DNA of 64,000 nucleotides from Pseudooceanicola algae (GTDB lineage Bacteria > Pseudomonadota > Alphaproteobacteria > Rhodobacterales > Rhodobacteraceae). Position 1 is the first letter of the stretch. The number at the start of each line of letters is the position of its first letter. The position numbers and the translations under genes were made by a program. Shown one piece after another: positions 24,478 through 33,158 of this stretch. The stretch spans positions 2,609,001 through 2,673,000 of the forward strand of contig NZ_CP060436.1 of assembly GCF_003590145.2 (NCBI RefSeq). Reading direction: 5' to 3'. The notes below the pieces were generated by a model. The model did not search any database and was not told the origin of the DNA. It saw only the letters and a program-made list of their open reading frames with translations.

Positions 24478-25326
24478 CTATTCGGCCGGTATCTTTTCGA
24501 TATCGTCATTGCGGGCGACCGCGTTGCGCTTGGGGCTTTCGCGGAAATGGGTGGCGTAGATCATGCCGCCCACGAAGGTCAGGCCCCCGACAAGGTTGCC
24601 GACCACAACCGGGATCTCGTTGTAGATGAAGTAATCCGCCCAGGTGAATTCGCCGCCCAGGATGATGCCGCTGGGGAACAGGAACATGTTGACGATGGAA
24701 TGTTCGAAACCAAGGTAGAAGAAGATCAGGATCGGCATCCACATCGCCATGATCTTGCCCGAAACCGAGGTCGACATCATCGCGGCGACGACGCCCGTGG
24801 ACACCATCCAGTTGCACATCACGGCGCGGATGAAGACCGTCAGCAGCCCCGCGCCACCGGCGGCGGCATAGCCAAGGGTCCGAGCCTCGCCGATCTGGCC
24901 GATCTTCTGGCCGATCGCGTCGGGTTCCTGGCTGAAGCCCATGGTAAAGATGATCGCCATGAAGACCGCCACCGTCAGCGCGCCGGCGAAATTCCCGACA
25001 AAGACCAGCCCCCAGTTGCGCAGCACGCCGCCCCAGGTACAGCCCGGCCGTTTGGCCAGCAGCGCCAGCGGCGCAAGGGTGAAGACGCCGGTCAGCAGGT
25101 CGAAGCCCAGCAGGTAGAGAATGCAGAAACCGACCGGGAACAGCAGCGCGCCGATCAGCGGATTGCCCGTGTTCACGGTGACGGTAACTGCAAAGGCCGC
25201 CGCCAGCGCCAGGATGGCACCCGCCATATAGGCCCGGATCAGCGTGTCCTTGGTCGCCATGAAGATCTTGGATTCGCCGGCATCGACCATTTTCGCCGCG
25301 AATTCCTTGGGCTGAACATAAGCCAT
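24478..25326 (-). CDS. Formate/nitrite transporter family channel
   Basis: A 282-residue FNT-family membrane protein with six helices. The pore histidine is in GFEHSIVNMFLFP, identical in pattern to the gating histidine region of FocA/NirC. It should conduct small monovalent anions such as nitrite, formate or perhaps cyanate; the linked cyanase remnant makes nitrogen anions more likely. The ATG is preceded by AAGGAA. It is the first recognised gene of a three-gene minus-strand operon. Confidence 0.93.
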   Translation of the reverse strand: MAYVQPKEFAAKMVDAGESKIFMATKDTLIRAYMAGAILALAAAFAVTVTVNTGNPLIGALLFPVGFCILYLLGFDLLTGVFTLAPLALLAKRPGCTWGGVLRNWGLVFVGNFAGALTVAVFMAIIFTMGFSQEPDAIGQKIGQIGEARTLGYAAAGGAGLLTVFIRAVMCNWMVSTGVVAAMMSTSVSGKIMAMWMPILIFFYLGFEHSIVNMFLFPSGIILGGEFTWADYFIYNEIPVVVGNLVGGLTFVGGMIYATHFRESPKRNAVARNDDIEKIPAE

Positions 25327-25420
25327 TGGATTTCCTTTCAGAAACAGCGCCTGGGGATCAGGTGCCGGGGGGCAGTTGCAATTGAAGAACCCGCCCCTTC
25401 AGGCAGGTCGGACCGGGAGT

Positions 25421-25504
25421 TCAGACCGGCATCAGGAGAGCGATCGCGACGGGGTCGATGGGATCGACCCCCTGGGCGATAAGGATGTGCGTCTGGCTGG
25501 ACAT
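25421..25504 (-). CDS. Possible 27-residue leader peptide upstream of FNT gene
   Basis: A 27-codon frame reading MSSQTHILIAQGVDPID and then a short hydrophobic end, preceded by GGAG at a 6-base distance from the ATG. Third codon positions are almost all G or C, as in real genes here. It ends 94 bases before the FNT start. It could be a leader ORF or a small membrane-associated peptide; its shortness keeps confidence low. Confidence 0.35.
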   Translation of the reverse strand: MSSQTHILIAQGVDPIDPVAIALLMPV

Positions 25505-25689
25505 GAAGATCTCCGGTGGTCGCCTGGATCTGCGGACCGGGATGCGCCGGGGCCGCGGTGATTTCGGTCAGGAGCGCGCACGGGCGCACAAAGGCGGTCC
25601 TCGCAAGAGAGGAGCGGTCCTGCAGCGCCATTGCTGCCTGCCCCGTTGGGGCGTCTTGACGGAAATTACCGCGTCGTTGCGGCGGCAGG

Positions 25690-25705
25690 TGCAATCGTGG
25701 CACCT
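25690..25705 (-). promoter_or_regulatory. Weak sigma-54-like promoter (GG-N10-GC)
   Basis: Read on the minus strand, AGGTGCCACGATTGCA has the invariant GG and GC ten bases apart and a perfect TTGCA -12 box, but a poor -24 box. It points toward the FNT operon. Nitrogen control through RpoN would make sense for such an operon; this is a suggestion only. Confidence 0.25.
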
Positions 25706-26021
25706 GTGATGTTTTCCCGGATAACGCGAGGATTTTCGACCGGGCAAGCCTTATCTTCACGAAACCGTGCGCAAGGCGATGAACCGCCCTTTCCAGGCCC
25801 GCATTCGCCCATGCTTTGTGCGTTTTCAGGGAAAAGGGTCCCTTGCGCGTCGGCCAGAAACAGATCCGGGGGAATCACCCCGCAGGGCGCGGTTGACAGC
25901 GCAAGACGGCGCGCAAAGCACGCCGAGGCGGTGCTGCCGTTTGCGGAAATCCAGCCGCACGGCAAAGGCAAATCCTCTGGCGTATCGGCAAAAGCTATTT
26001 TCGACTTTCTTGGGGGGGGAA

Positions 26022-26097
<76 letters not shown>

Positions 26098-26196
26098 ATT
26101 CCGCAAGGCCGTTTGGCCCTGTGCGGCGTTCTCTATGGGAAGCCCGGGGCGGGATCAAGCGAAAAATCGCGCCCCCGGCAGATCGTTTTCGCGACG

Positions 26197-26517
26197 TTAT
26201 TCTTCGTCGCTGGCGACGTCCGCGATCTCGTCCAGAGACACGTCATCGTCGTCATCGTCGTCGTCCAGGACATCATCGCCCAGGTCCACGTCGACCTCTT
26301 CATCGTCTTCCAGCACGACATCATCGGATTCTTTTTCCGAGGAGGCTTTCTTGCTGGCTGCATCGGCGGCATCGGCAGCGATCATCCGGCTCTTGCCGGT
26401 ATCAAGCTCGACCACTTCGCCCGTGTAGGGGCTGATGGCAGGATTCTGGTTCAGATCGTAGAACCGTTTGCCTGTGGTCGGGCATAGGCGCTTGGTGCCC
26501 CATTCTTCCTTGGGCAT
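26197..26517 (-). CDS. FYDLN acid domain protein
   Basis: A 106-residue protein starting MPKEEWGTKRLCPTTGKRFYDLN, the signature of the alphaproteobacterial FYDLN family (TIGR02300). The second half is extremely acidic, with a run of eight aspartates and many glutamates. ATG 26517 is preceded by AAGGGAAC. Function is unknown; it is a clade marker, and the gene often stands next to tRNA-Ala in this group. Confidence 0.93.
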   Translation of the reverse strand: MPKEEWGTKRLCPTTGKRFYDLNQNPAISPYTGEVVELDTGKSRMIAADAADAASKKASSEKESDDVVLEDDEEVDVDLGDDVLDDDDDDDDVSLDEIADVASDEE

Positions 26518-26653
26518 ATCAGTTCCCTTTTTCAGTTGAGACTCTTGTCCACAATCCGCGCCACCTGCCATAAGTGCAGGGAGGTGTCAAAACCTTTTGC
26601 GCCGGTTTGCCAGGCGTGGTTACCCCGGACCCGCAATCGAGACAGGAGAGCAT

Positions 26654-27346
26654 ATGGGCCAGCACGTCCTGCCGGGCAACCCCCCGGTTCCCGTGACCCT
26701 GCGGCGTTCCCCGCGGGCCAAGCGGATTTCGCTGCGGATCTCGGCGTTGGACGGCAAGGTGACCCTGACCCTTCCGGCGCATGTGTCGGAACGCAAGGCA
26801 ATGGAATTCGCCGCCGAGAAGGAAGACTGGCTGCGCCATCACTTGTCGACCCGTGGCGCCGATGTCATGGTGCAACCGGGCGCGCACATTCCCATCGAAG
26901 GCCTGTTGCGCGTGGTCGCGCCCGGCGCCGGGCGGTCGGTGCGCCTGTTCCCCGATCGGGTCGAGGTGCCGGGCGATCCCGACCGGATGGGTCGCCGCCT
27001 TGGCGCCTGGCTGCGCGAACTGGCCCGTGACCGGCTGGCGGGGGCCTCGGATCTCTATGCCGCGCGTCTGGGCAGGACCTATGACCGGTTGACCCTGCGC
27101 GACACCCGCAGTCGCTGGGGTTCCTGCACCCATGACGGCGGGCTGATGTATTCCTGGCGGCTGATCCTGGCCCCGCCAGAGGTCCTGTCCTATGTCGCTG
27201 CGCACGAGGTCGCGCATCTGGCGCAGATGAACCATTCGCCCGCCTTCTGGGCCGGCGTCGAGGCGATCCACGGCCCCTATGCCCCGCCCCGCAAATGGTT
27301 GCGCGAAAACAGCAGCGACCTGCATCGCTATCGCTTCGAAGGCTAG
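26654..27346 (+). CDS. YgjP-like zinc metallopeptidase (SprT/WLM-type)
   Basis: A 230-residue protein of the YgjP/DUF45 family. The zinc-binding signature is AAHEVAHLAQMNHSPAFW (HExxH plus a downstream His), preceded by the family motif TRSRWGSC. E. coli YgjP is known to cleave UTP, but most members are only predicted hydrolases. AGGAGA lies just before ATG 26654; open frame upstream of it lacks a ribosome site. Confidence 0.92.
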   Translation: MGQHVLPGNPPVPVTLRRSPRAKRISLRISALDGKVTLTLPAHVSERKAMEFAAEKEDWLRHHLSTRGADVMVQPGAHIPIEGLLRVVAPGAGRSVRLFPDRVEVPGDPDRMGRRLGAWLRELARDRLAGASDLYAARLGRTYDRLTLRDTRSRWGSCTHDGGLMYSWRLILAPPEVLSYVAAHEVAHLAQMNHSPAFWAGVEAIHGPYAPPRKWLRENSSDLHRYRFEG

Positions 27347-27391
27347 GTTTCGGGCAAGGCGGGCGCGGGCAGGCTTGACCTTCCGCATCGC

Positions 27392-27401
27392 TGTGATCAC
27401 A
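27392..27401. promoter_or_regulatory. Palindromic operator candidate TGTGATCACA
   Basis: A perfect 10-base palindrome 8 bases before the GntR start codon, near a TTGACC -35-like box (27375-27380). GntR/FadR-type repressors often bind such short palindromes and repress their own genes. Confidence 0.4.
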
Positions 27402-27409
27402 AGCGTCCC

Positions 27410-28057
27410 ATGTTGATGCAAACCCGCCCCGATCCGTCGCCCCCCGCCCATGACCGCACCTATCGTGGCCTGCGGTCGCGGATCATGCACGGAGAGGTCG
27501 CGCCCGGTCAGGCCATGACCCTGCGCGGCATCGGCAAGGAATTCGGTGTCTCGATGACCCCGGCGCGCGAAGCGGTGCGACGCCTGGTCGCCGAGGGTGC
27601 GCTGCAATTGTCGGCCTCGGGCCGGGTATCCACCCCGGACCTGTCCAACGAACGGATCGAGGAACTGGCCGCCCTGCGGTCCCTGATCGAGGTCGAGCTG
27701 GCCTCGCGCGCCCTGCCCCGGGCGCATATGGCGCTGATCGACCGGCTGCAGACGATCAACGGCACGATCTCGGACATGGTGCAGGCCCATGACAGCGTCG
27801 GCTACATCCGCACCAACCTCGAATTCCACCGCACGCTGTATCTGCGGGCGCAGGCCCCGGCGATGCTGGCGATGGCGGAAACGGTCTGGCTGCAGCTGGG
27901 TCCGACGATGCGCAAGCTCTATGGCAAGATGCGCCGCAACGAGGCCCCGCATTTCCACCGCCACATCATCGCCGCCCTGAAGGCCGGGGATGAACCGGGG
28001 CTGCGGCTGGCGGTACGCTCGGACGTGACGCAGGGGCTGAAGATGCTGGTGGCCTAA
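27410..28057 (+). CDS. GntR-family (FadR/FCD) transcriptional regulator
   Basis: A 215-residue regulator. The winged helix includes GEVAPGQAMTLRGIGKEFGV and the recognition stretch MTPAREAVRRLVAEGAL. The C-terminal helical FCD domain (about 80-215) has conserved metal/ligand residues around NLEFHRTLY and HFHRHIIAALKAGD. The effector is unknown; FCD regulators usually sense organic acids. ATG 27416 is an alternative start. Its TAA stop overlaps the stop of the convergent MFS gene. It may control that gene or glycerate kinase. Confidence 0.92.
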   Translation: MLMQTRPDPSPPAHDRTYRGLRSRIMHGEVAPGQAMTLRGIGKEFGVSMTPAREAVRRLVAEGALQLSASGRVSTPDLSNERIEELAALRSLIEVELASRALPRAHMALIDRLQTINGTISDMVQAHDSVGYIRTNLEFHRTLYLRAQAPAMLAMAETVWLQLGPTMRKLYGKMRRNEAPHFHRHIIAALKAGDEPGLRLAVRSDVTQGLKMLVA

Positions 28058-29531
28058 CGGGCCCGCCGGCCCTGGCGCACCACTTCGCCCGCGTCCCTCG
28101 GCAGCTTGCGGATGTCGATCAGCGCCAGCAGCGACAGCACCCCCAGCACCACGAAGGCGAAATGGAACCCGGCCGCCGCGTCATTGGGGAACAGCGCCTC
28201 GCCCATCCGCCAGCAGATCGCGCCGATCGCCACGCCCAGACCACGGCCCAACTGGCCGACGGTGGTAAACAGGACATTGGCGTCCGACATTTCGGCCTGT
28301 GGCACATCCGCGAAGGCCAGAGTGGCAAGGGCGGTGAATTGCAGCGACCGCACCAGGCCAGAGGCAAACAGCAGCGTGATCAGCACGGAATAGGGCATCC
28401 CCGGCCCGACAAAGGCCAGCGCCAGAATGGCCAGCGCATTCAACACCGTGCCCCATAGCAGCACCGCGCGAAACCCGAAGCGCCGCAGGATTGGCGAGGT
28501 CCAGGGCTTCATCACGATATTGCCGGCAAAGATCGCGGTCAGCATGATCCCGGCGTGAAAGGCGCTCCATCCAAAGGCAAGCTGGAACAGCAGCGGCAAC
28601 AGGAACGGCGTGGCATTGATCGCCACCCGGAAGGCCGAGCCGCCCAGCACCGGCACCCGGAAGGTCGGATAGCGCAGCGCGGTGAAGGTCAGCATCGGCA
28701 TGGCCGCCCGCCTCAGGTGGCGATACCCCAGTCCCAGCAACCCGGCCCCCGCCCCCGCCAGCAAGGCCACCAGCCCCCATTGCGGCGCGCCCCGAGCCCA
28801 GCGTTTCGGCCGCAAACAGCACGCAGAACAGCGCCGGAGCGATGATCGCGAAGCCCAGCCAGTCGAACCGGCGCGTGCGGTCGCGACCAAGGCGCGGCAA
28901 CAGGCGCAGGGCGGCGAGAATGGCGATGGCACCCAACGGCAGGTTCAACCAGAAGATCCAGCGCCAGCTGGCCGTGTCGACCACCAGCCCGCCGATCGGT
29001 GGCCCCAGTACCGGCGCCAGCAGCCCCGGCCAGGTCAGCAGCGCGATGACCCCCATCAGCCGGTCCTTCGGCGTCAGATGCAGCACCACGTAGCGCCCGA
29101 CCGGCACCATCATCGCGCCCCCCCAGCCCCTGCAGGGCACGCGCCGCGATGAATTGCGGCAGGCTCTGGCTAAGCCCGCACAGCATCGAGGCAAAGGTGA
29201 ACAGACAGATCGAGATAAGAAAGATCCGTCGCGCCCCGAACCGCTGCGCCGCCCAGCCCGAGGCGGGGATAAAGATCGCCACGGTCAGCATGTAGACACT
29301 GATGCCGACGTTCATGTCGACCGGCACCACGCCAAAGCTTTGCGCCATGGCCGGGATCGCCGGGGTGATCACCGAGGCGTCGAGATTTTGCATGAACAGC
29401 GTGCCCGCGACCAGCAGCGGCAGCCCGGCTTCGCCCGGCTCGAAGCCCAGCCGTTGGCCAAGCGCCCGAAGGCCCTTCGGGGCTTGAGGCGTCGTCATTT
29501 GGTCCGGCCGGTCTTCCTGCGGTCTTGTCAT
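28054..29531 (-). pseudogene. DHA2-family MFS exporter, interrupted by two frameshifts
   Basis: Three adjacent frames together encode one 14-helix drug-exporter-type MFS protein. The N-terminal part (from 29531) runs through AGTLFMQNLDASVITPAIP to ARALQGLGG. The protein then continues in a second frame as AMMVPVGRYVV, the DHA2 motif LLAPVLGPPIGG and WIFWLNLPLGAIAIL. After LFAAETLG it resumes in a third frame as GAPQWGLVALLAGAG through to the end. Each break needs loss of one base: at a run of seven C (29118-29124) and a run of four C (about 28790-28793). Either the gene is dead or these are base-calling errors in homopolymers. Its stop overlaps that of the convergent GntR gene. Confidence 0.88.
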
Positions 29532-29699
29532 GCTGCGGGGGGCCTTTCTGCGGCAGCGCTCGCTCGGCCTTCCGGTTACCCCGATGCGCAGGGCGGGAAA
29601 AGACCCGCCCCCGCAAAGAGGCCATGGGAAAACTGCACGCCCGGCTTTTCGCCCCGCTGCCCGAAGGCCGGGGGGAGGAAGGCTGGGGGAACCCCCTGC

Positions 29700-30974
29700 C
29701 TATTCGACCAGAATTGCGCGGAAATCGTTCACGTTGGTGCCTGTCGGCCCCGGCGCGAAGATCAGCCCGGCGGCCTCGAAGGCGCTATAGGCGTCGTTGC
29801 GCCCCAGCGCCTCGGCTGGGTCGACGCCCGCGTGGCGGATCGCCCCGGCGCTGAGCCCATCGGCAAAGGCCCCGGCGTTGTCCTCGGACCCGTCGATGCC
29901 ATCGGTATCCGCCGCAAGGGCGGAAATCCCCGGCTGGCCGTCGATTTCCAACGCGAAGGACAGCAGGAATTCCGAATTGCGCCCGCCGCGTCCCTTGCCG
30001 CGCAGGGTGACCGTGGTCTCGCCCCCCGACAGGATCAGCACGGGCCGCTTGAAAGGCCGGTCGCGCAGCTGCACTTCGCGCGCGATGGCGGCAAGGACGC
30101 GGCCGACTTCACGCGCCTCGCCCTCCATCGCATCGGACAGGATCACCGCCGGCAGGCCTTCGGCCTCGGCGAGAGCCGCAGCCGCCTCCAGCGACCGCGC
30201 GGCCGAGGCGATGACCGTCACACGGTTCTCTGCGAACAGGGGCGCCGCCGGGTCCGGCGCATCCTCGGGCGCGGTCTCAAGGAAGGCGCGAATCCGGTCG
30301 GGCAGCGCAATGTCGTGACGCCGCACCGCCTGCAACGCATCGGCCCGCGTCTTTCCGCAGGGCACCGTCGGGCCCGAAGCAACCTCGGCCGGGTCATCCC
30401 CGGGCACATCCGACACGATAAAGCTGGTAACCTTCGCGGGCGCGGCCAGCGCCGCCAGCCGCCCACCCTTGACCCGGCTGACCTGCTTGCGGATGGCATT
30501 CATCGCCCCGATCGGCGCACCGGAGGCCAGCAGCGCCTGGTTCAGCGCCTGCTCATCCTCCAGCGTCAGCCCCTCGGGCGGCGCCGCCAGCAGAGCCGAG
30601 CCGCCGCCGGTGATCAGGGCGATCACCTGGTCGTCCGGGCTAAGCCCTTCGAGCAGAGCAAGGATCTTGTCCGTCGCGGCAATCCCGGCGGCATCGGGCA
30701 CGGGGTGGCTGGCCTCCAGCACCTCAAGCCCGTCGCAGGGCACCGCATAGCCGTAGCGCGTCACCACGACCCCTTCCAGCGGGCCATGCCCGGCGGCGGC
30801 CCAGGCCGTTTCGAAGGCCTGGGCAAGCTGCGCGGCCCCCTTGCCGGCCCCGATGACCACCGTGCGCCCCGGCACCGGCCCCGGCAGCCGCCCGCGAAGC
30901 GCCTCTGCCGGGTCGGCCGCCGCAACGGCGGCCTCAAAGAGACGGGTGAACAGCGCGCGCTTGCTTTCGTCCAT
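29700..30974 (-). CDS. Glycerate 2-kinase (MOFRL family)
   Basis: A 424-residue protein of the GckA/TtuD family. The N-terminal DUF4147 domain shows VVIGAGKGAAQLA, LITGGGSALLAAPP and SDVPGDDPAEVASGPT. The C-terminal MOFRL domain has LSGGETTVTLRGKGRGGRNSE and ends GPTGTNVNDF. The enzyme phosphorylates D-glycerate to 2-phosphoglycerate in the serine cycle or in tartronate/hydroxypyruvate breakdown. ATG 30974 removes an upstream low-quality extension and fits family length; GAAAGG lies about 10 bases upstream. Confidence 0.93.
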   Translation of the reverse strand: MDESKRALFTRLFEAAVAAADPAEALRGRLPGPVPGRTVVIGAGKGAAQLAQAFETAWAAAGHGPLEGVVVTRYGYAVPCDGLEVLEASHPVPDAAGIAATDKILALLEGLSPDDQVIALITGGGSALLAAPPEGLTLEDEQALNQALLASGAPIGAMNAIRKQVSRVKGGRLAALAAPAKVTSFIVSDVPGDDPAEVASGPTVPCGKTRADALQAVRRHDIALPDRIRAFLETAPEDAPDPAAPLFAENRVTVIASAARSLEAAAALAEAEGLPAVILSDAMEGEAREVGRVLAAIAREVQLRDRPFKRPVLILSGGETTVTLRGKGRGGRNSEFLLSFALEIDGQPGISALAADTDGIDGSEDNAGAFADGLSAGAIRHAGVDPAEALGRNDAYSAFEAAGLIFAPGPTGTNVNDFRAILVE

Positions 30975-31134
30975 GGGACTTCGGCCTTTCCAATCTTGAA
31001 TTCGCCCCAACATAGGCAGGTCCGCCGGGCGGGTCCAAGCCCCGATCCCCCCGAAGCACGCCAAGCCGCAACCAACTGCCCACTGCCGCGCCACTCGGAC
31101 GCGCTCAGGCAGTCACCAATCGCTTCATCCTGTC

Positions 31135-31188
31135 ACAAATACTCTGGGGGAAGGTCCGCCCAAAGGGCGGAACGGGGGCAAAGCCCCC
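31135..31188. repeat. Gene-end palindromic element, CAAATACTCTGGGGG type
   Basis: The bases CAAATACTCTGGGGG are followed by two hairpins, CCGCCC-AAA-GGGCGG and GGGGGC-AAA-GCCCCC. It lies 56 bases beyond the stop of the DUF1523 gene. It shares the ATACTC/GGGGG core with elements near 33.1, 37.3, 40.8, 57.2 and 58.3 kb. Confidence 0.6.
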
Positions 31189-31243
31189 ATGTCGGCGGCC
31201 ATCAATACACGCCCAAGGCCTTGGCGCAGCGCGTCTTTCCCGC

Positions 31244-31861
31244 TCAGGACTTGCCGCCGCCCAGCCAGCGATGCAGCTTGCCTTCGGTCCGGTCCAGCCG
31301 CGCTTCGGTGCGGTCCCACATCGGGTCGATCCGACGTTCCCGGAACCGGATCCAGCGCACGCGGATCGCCCAGAAGATCGCGATGGCCAGCAGAATGATG
31401 ATGATGTTCAACCAGGGGATGACCGTTACGTCCGGCCCCGAGACGGGCTTGATCGCCACTGCGTTGGGGAAGATCGATATGAATTCGTTGCGCCAGCCAT
31501 AATGGGTAACAATGACCCATTGCGGCGCCGCGGCGGTAGAGGTCAGGTCCGCGGCCTCGGTCTGCAGGTTGGTGGTGTCGAACTTGAAATAGGGCGGCCA
31601 GCCCCAGCCGGTGTCTTCATTGCGATAGACGATGGGCTTGCCGTTCTCGCGGATCGCCTGGATGAAGAAGATGTCCTGCGTGCCACCGCTGGTCGCGGCG
31701 CTATCGGGATGGGACCAGAAGATCGCGCTGTTGCCCGCGTCGATCCGGCGCGACTGCGTGTCGGCGATCCGCACCACGTCGCGATCTGGCAGCGTGTAGT
31801 GGAAGACCGCCGCGACAAAGGCGAAGAGGATCGTCCAGATTGTCCATTTCACGTAGCGCAT
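31244..31861 (-). CDS. DUF1523 family membrane protein
   Basis: A 205-residue protein with a first helix at about 5-23 and a second at about 148-168, and a periplasmic domain between them. Recognisable family features are HYTLPDRDVVRIADTQSRR, the segment GNSAIFWSHPDS, EDTGWGWPPYFKFD and the start of the second helix at VIPWLNIIIIL. DUF1523 proteins are common in Rhodobacterales and have no known function. It follows a small membrane protein gene by 13 bases on the same strand. Confidence 0.9.
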   Translation of the reverse strand: MRYVKWTIWTILFAFVAAVFHYTLPDRDVVRIADTQSRRIDAGNSAIFWSHPDSAATSGGTQDIFFIQAIRENGKPIVYRNEDTGWGWPPYFKFDTTNLQTEAADLTSTAAAPQWVIVTHYGWRNEFISIFPNAVAIKPVSGPDVTVIPWLNIIIILLAIAIFWAIRVRWIRFRERRIDPMWDRTEARLDRTEGKLHRWLGGGKS

Positions 31862-31874
31862 GCAGCGGCCTCCT

Positions 31875-32141
31875 TCACATGTAGTTCACGGCGTAGATGA
31901 TAAAGCCGACAATCGCCAGCGGCACGATGTAGATCAGCAGGATCAGCTTGCGACGGAAACTGTCGTCGTAGTCCTGCAGGCCGGCATGGACGTAATCCTC
32001 GCGCTTTCCGGGCAGGCCCTCTTCTTCCCATTCCCGTTCCAGGCGCCGGCGTCTTTGCCGACGCGACCAGAGCGACACGACCACGTAGGCCACCGTCATC
32101 AGAAGGAAAAGAATCAGGCCGAGGCGCAGGAAGGCGCTCAT
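31875..32141 (-). CDS. Small two-helix membrane protein, unknown
   Basis: An 88-residue protein with helices at about 5-24 and 65-86 and a very basic, Arg-rich cytoplasmic stretch (SRRQRRRRLEREWEEEG) between them, containing DYVHAGLQDYDDSFRRKL. It probably forms a unit with the DUF1523 gene 13 bases downstream. No good ribosome site marks the start; ATG 32156 is an alternative. I do not recognise a named family. Confidence 0.75.
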   Translation of the reverse strand: MSAFLRLGLILFLLMTVAYVVVSLWSRRQRRRRLEREWEEEGLPGKREDYVHAGLQDYDDSFRRKLILLIYIVPLAIVGFIIYAVNYM

Positions 32142-32438
32142 GTCGCGCGTGGCCATGGCAAGCGAAATCCGGAAGGCGCTGCCGCCTGACGCCCCGTTGC
32201 ACCACCATTTTGCCGCATCTGCCACCCCCCGTTGTCGATGAAACCGGCTCGCACGATCCGTATCACCCGGTCTTCATATGGACCCTGTAGACACCATTTT
32301 CATCCCAGGGCGCAATTCCGGGGTCAGGTTTACCTGACTTGGCGTCAGGGGGAGACTCGGCAAAGGATGCGGAACGTTCCGCCGCCCATTATTTCAACAT
32401 GGCCCCAGATAGGCCACCTTTCCAAGAGGTCTCAGGAT

Positions 32439-33029
32439 ATGTCCCTGTCGATTGCCCGAATGTCCCTTTCTGGCCACGTCCTTTTGACGGCCGCGCTGTT
32501 TGCAACCGCCCTTCCCCTCCGCCCGGCTCAGGCGGACGAGATCACCGATACCCTGGAAAGCGCGCGGGAGGCCTACGAGCAAGGCGATCTGAGCTATGCG
32601 CTGGACGAGCTCGACTTCGCCCGCCAGAAAATGCTGGCGATGCGCACCGATGTGCTGCTGGACCTGCTGCCGCCCGCCCCCGACGGCTGGGAGCGGCAGG
32701 TGAACGACGAAATGGGCGCCGGCATGGCCATGATGGGTGGCGGCCTTGGGGCCGAGGCCGATTATATCGGTCCGGAGGAAAGCGTCACGGTCACGATCAT
32801 GGCACAGAACCCGCTGATCGCCTCGATCTCGGCCATGGTGTCCAATGCCGCGGCCTTCGGCGCCAGGATCGAACGTGTGGGGCGCGAGAAATTCATGCTG
32901 CAGGACGATGTGCTGCAGGGCATGGTCGGTGGCAACGTGCTGGTGAAAGCCGAAGGCGGCACGCCCGGGCAGATGATCGCCCTGCTCGAATCCATGGACT
33001 TCCGGGCCTTGCAGGATTTCGGCCGCTAG
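32439..33029 (+). CDS. Predicted periplasmic protein, unknown
   Basis: A 196-residue protein with a signal peptide (core LLTAALFATALPL, cleavage near AQA-DE). The mature part starts with a TPR-like helical hairpin (ESAREAYEQGDLSYALDELDFARQK) split here by a short gap, then a Gly/Met-rich loop (GAGMAMMGGGLGAE) and an alpha/beta C-terminal domain. I know similar conserved proteins only as hypothetical. An upstream in-frame extension is possible but would destroy the signal peptide. It converges on the creatinase gene. Confidence 0.8.
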   Translation: MSLSIARMSLSGHVLLTAALFATALPLRPAQADEITDTLESAREAYEQGDLSYALDELDFARQKMLAMRTDVLLDLLPPAPDGWERQVNDEMGAGMAMMGGGLGAEADYIGPEESVTVTIMAQNPLIASISAMVSNAAAFGARIERVGREKFMLQDDVLQGMVGGNVLVKAEGGTPGQMIALLESMDFRALQDFGR

Positions 33030-33069
33030 GCTCTGCCTGAGCCGTTGCGCCATAGGCGGGCGGCGCGCC

Positions 33070-33146
33070 GGGGGCTCTGCCCCCATGCGCGGGGGCGGCT
33101 CGACGCCGCCCCCGCGCATTCCCCCGGAGTATTTCCGGCCAGATGA
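33070..33146. repeat. Gene-end palindromic element with a 15-bp perfect hairpin
   Basis: Three parts in order: GGGGG-CTCTG-CCCCC (33070-33084); a perfect 15-bp stem with 5-base loop (33085-33119); and GGAGTATTTCCGGCCAGATGA (33126-33146) whose identical copy is at 57190-57210, split here as a 21-base motif. It lies between two convergent stops and probably serves as a two-way terminator. Confidence 0.75.
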
Positions 33147-33158
33147 AAGAGCCGGTTT

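Larger units (their letters stand above)
25327..26021. other. Long upstream region of the FNT operon
   Basis: About 700 bases lacking a clear gene. Nearest the FNT gene is a possible short leader frame (25421-25504) and further up a sigma-54-like motif (25690-25705). Several overlapping open frames exist on both strands but none looks like protein. The part next to tRNA-Ala shows nothing I can identify. Confidence 0.5.

Noticed and set aside
26197-26350. GAC/GTC-rich stretch as a simple repeat or tandem array
   Set aside because: It is the acidic Asp/Glu tail of the FYDLN protein, a normal family feature.
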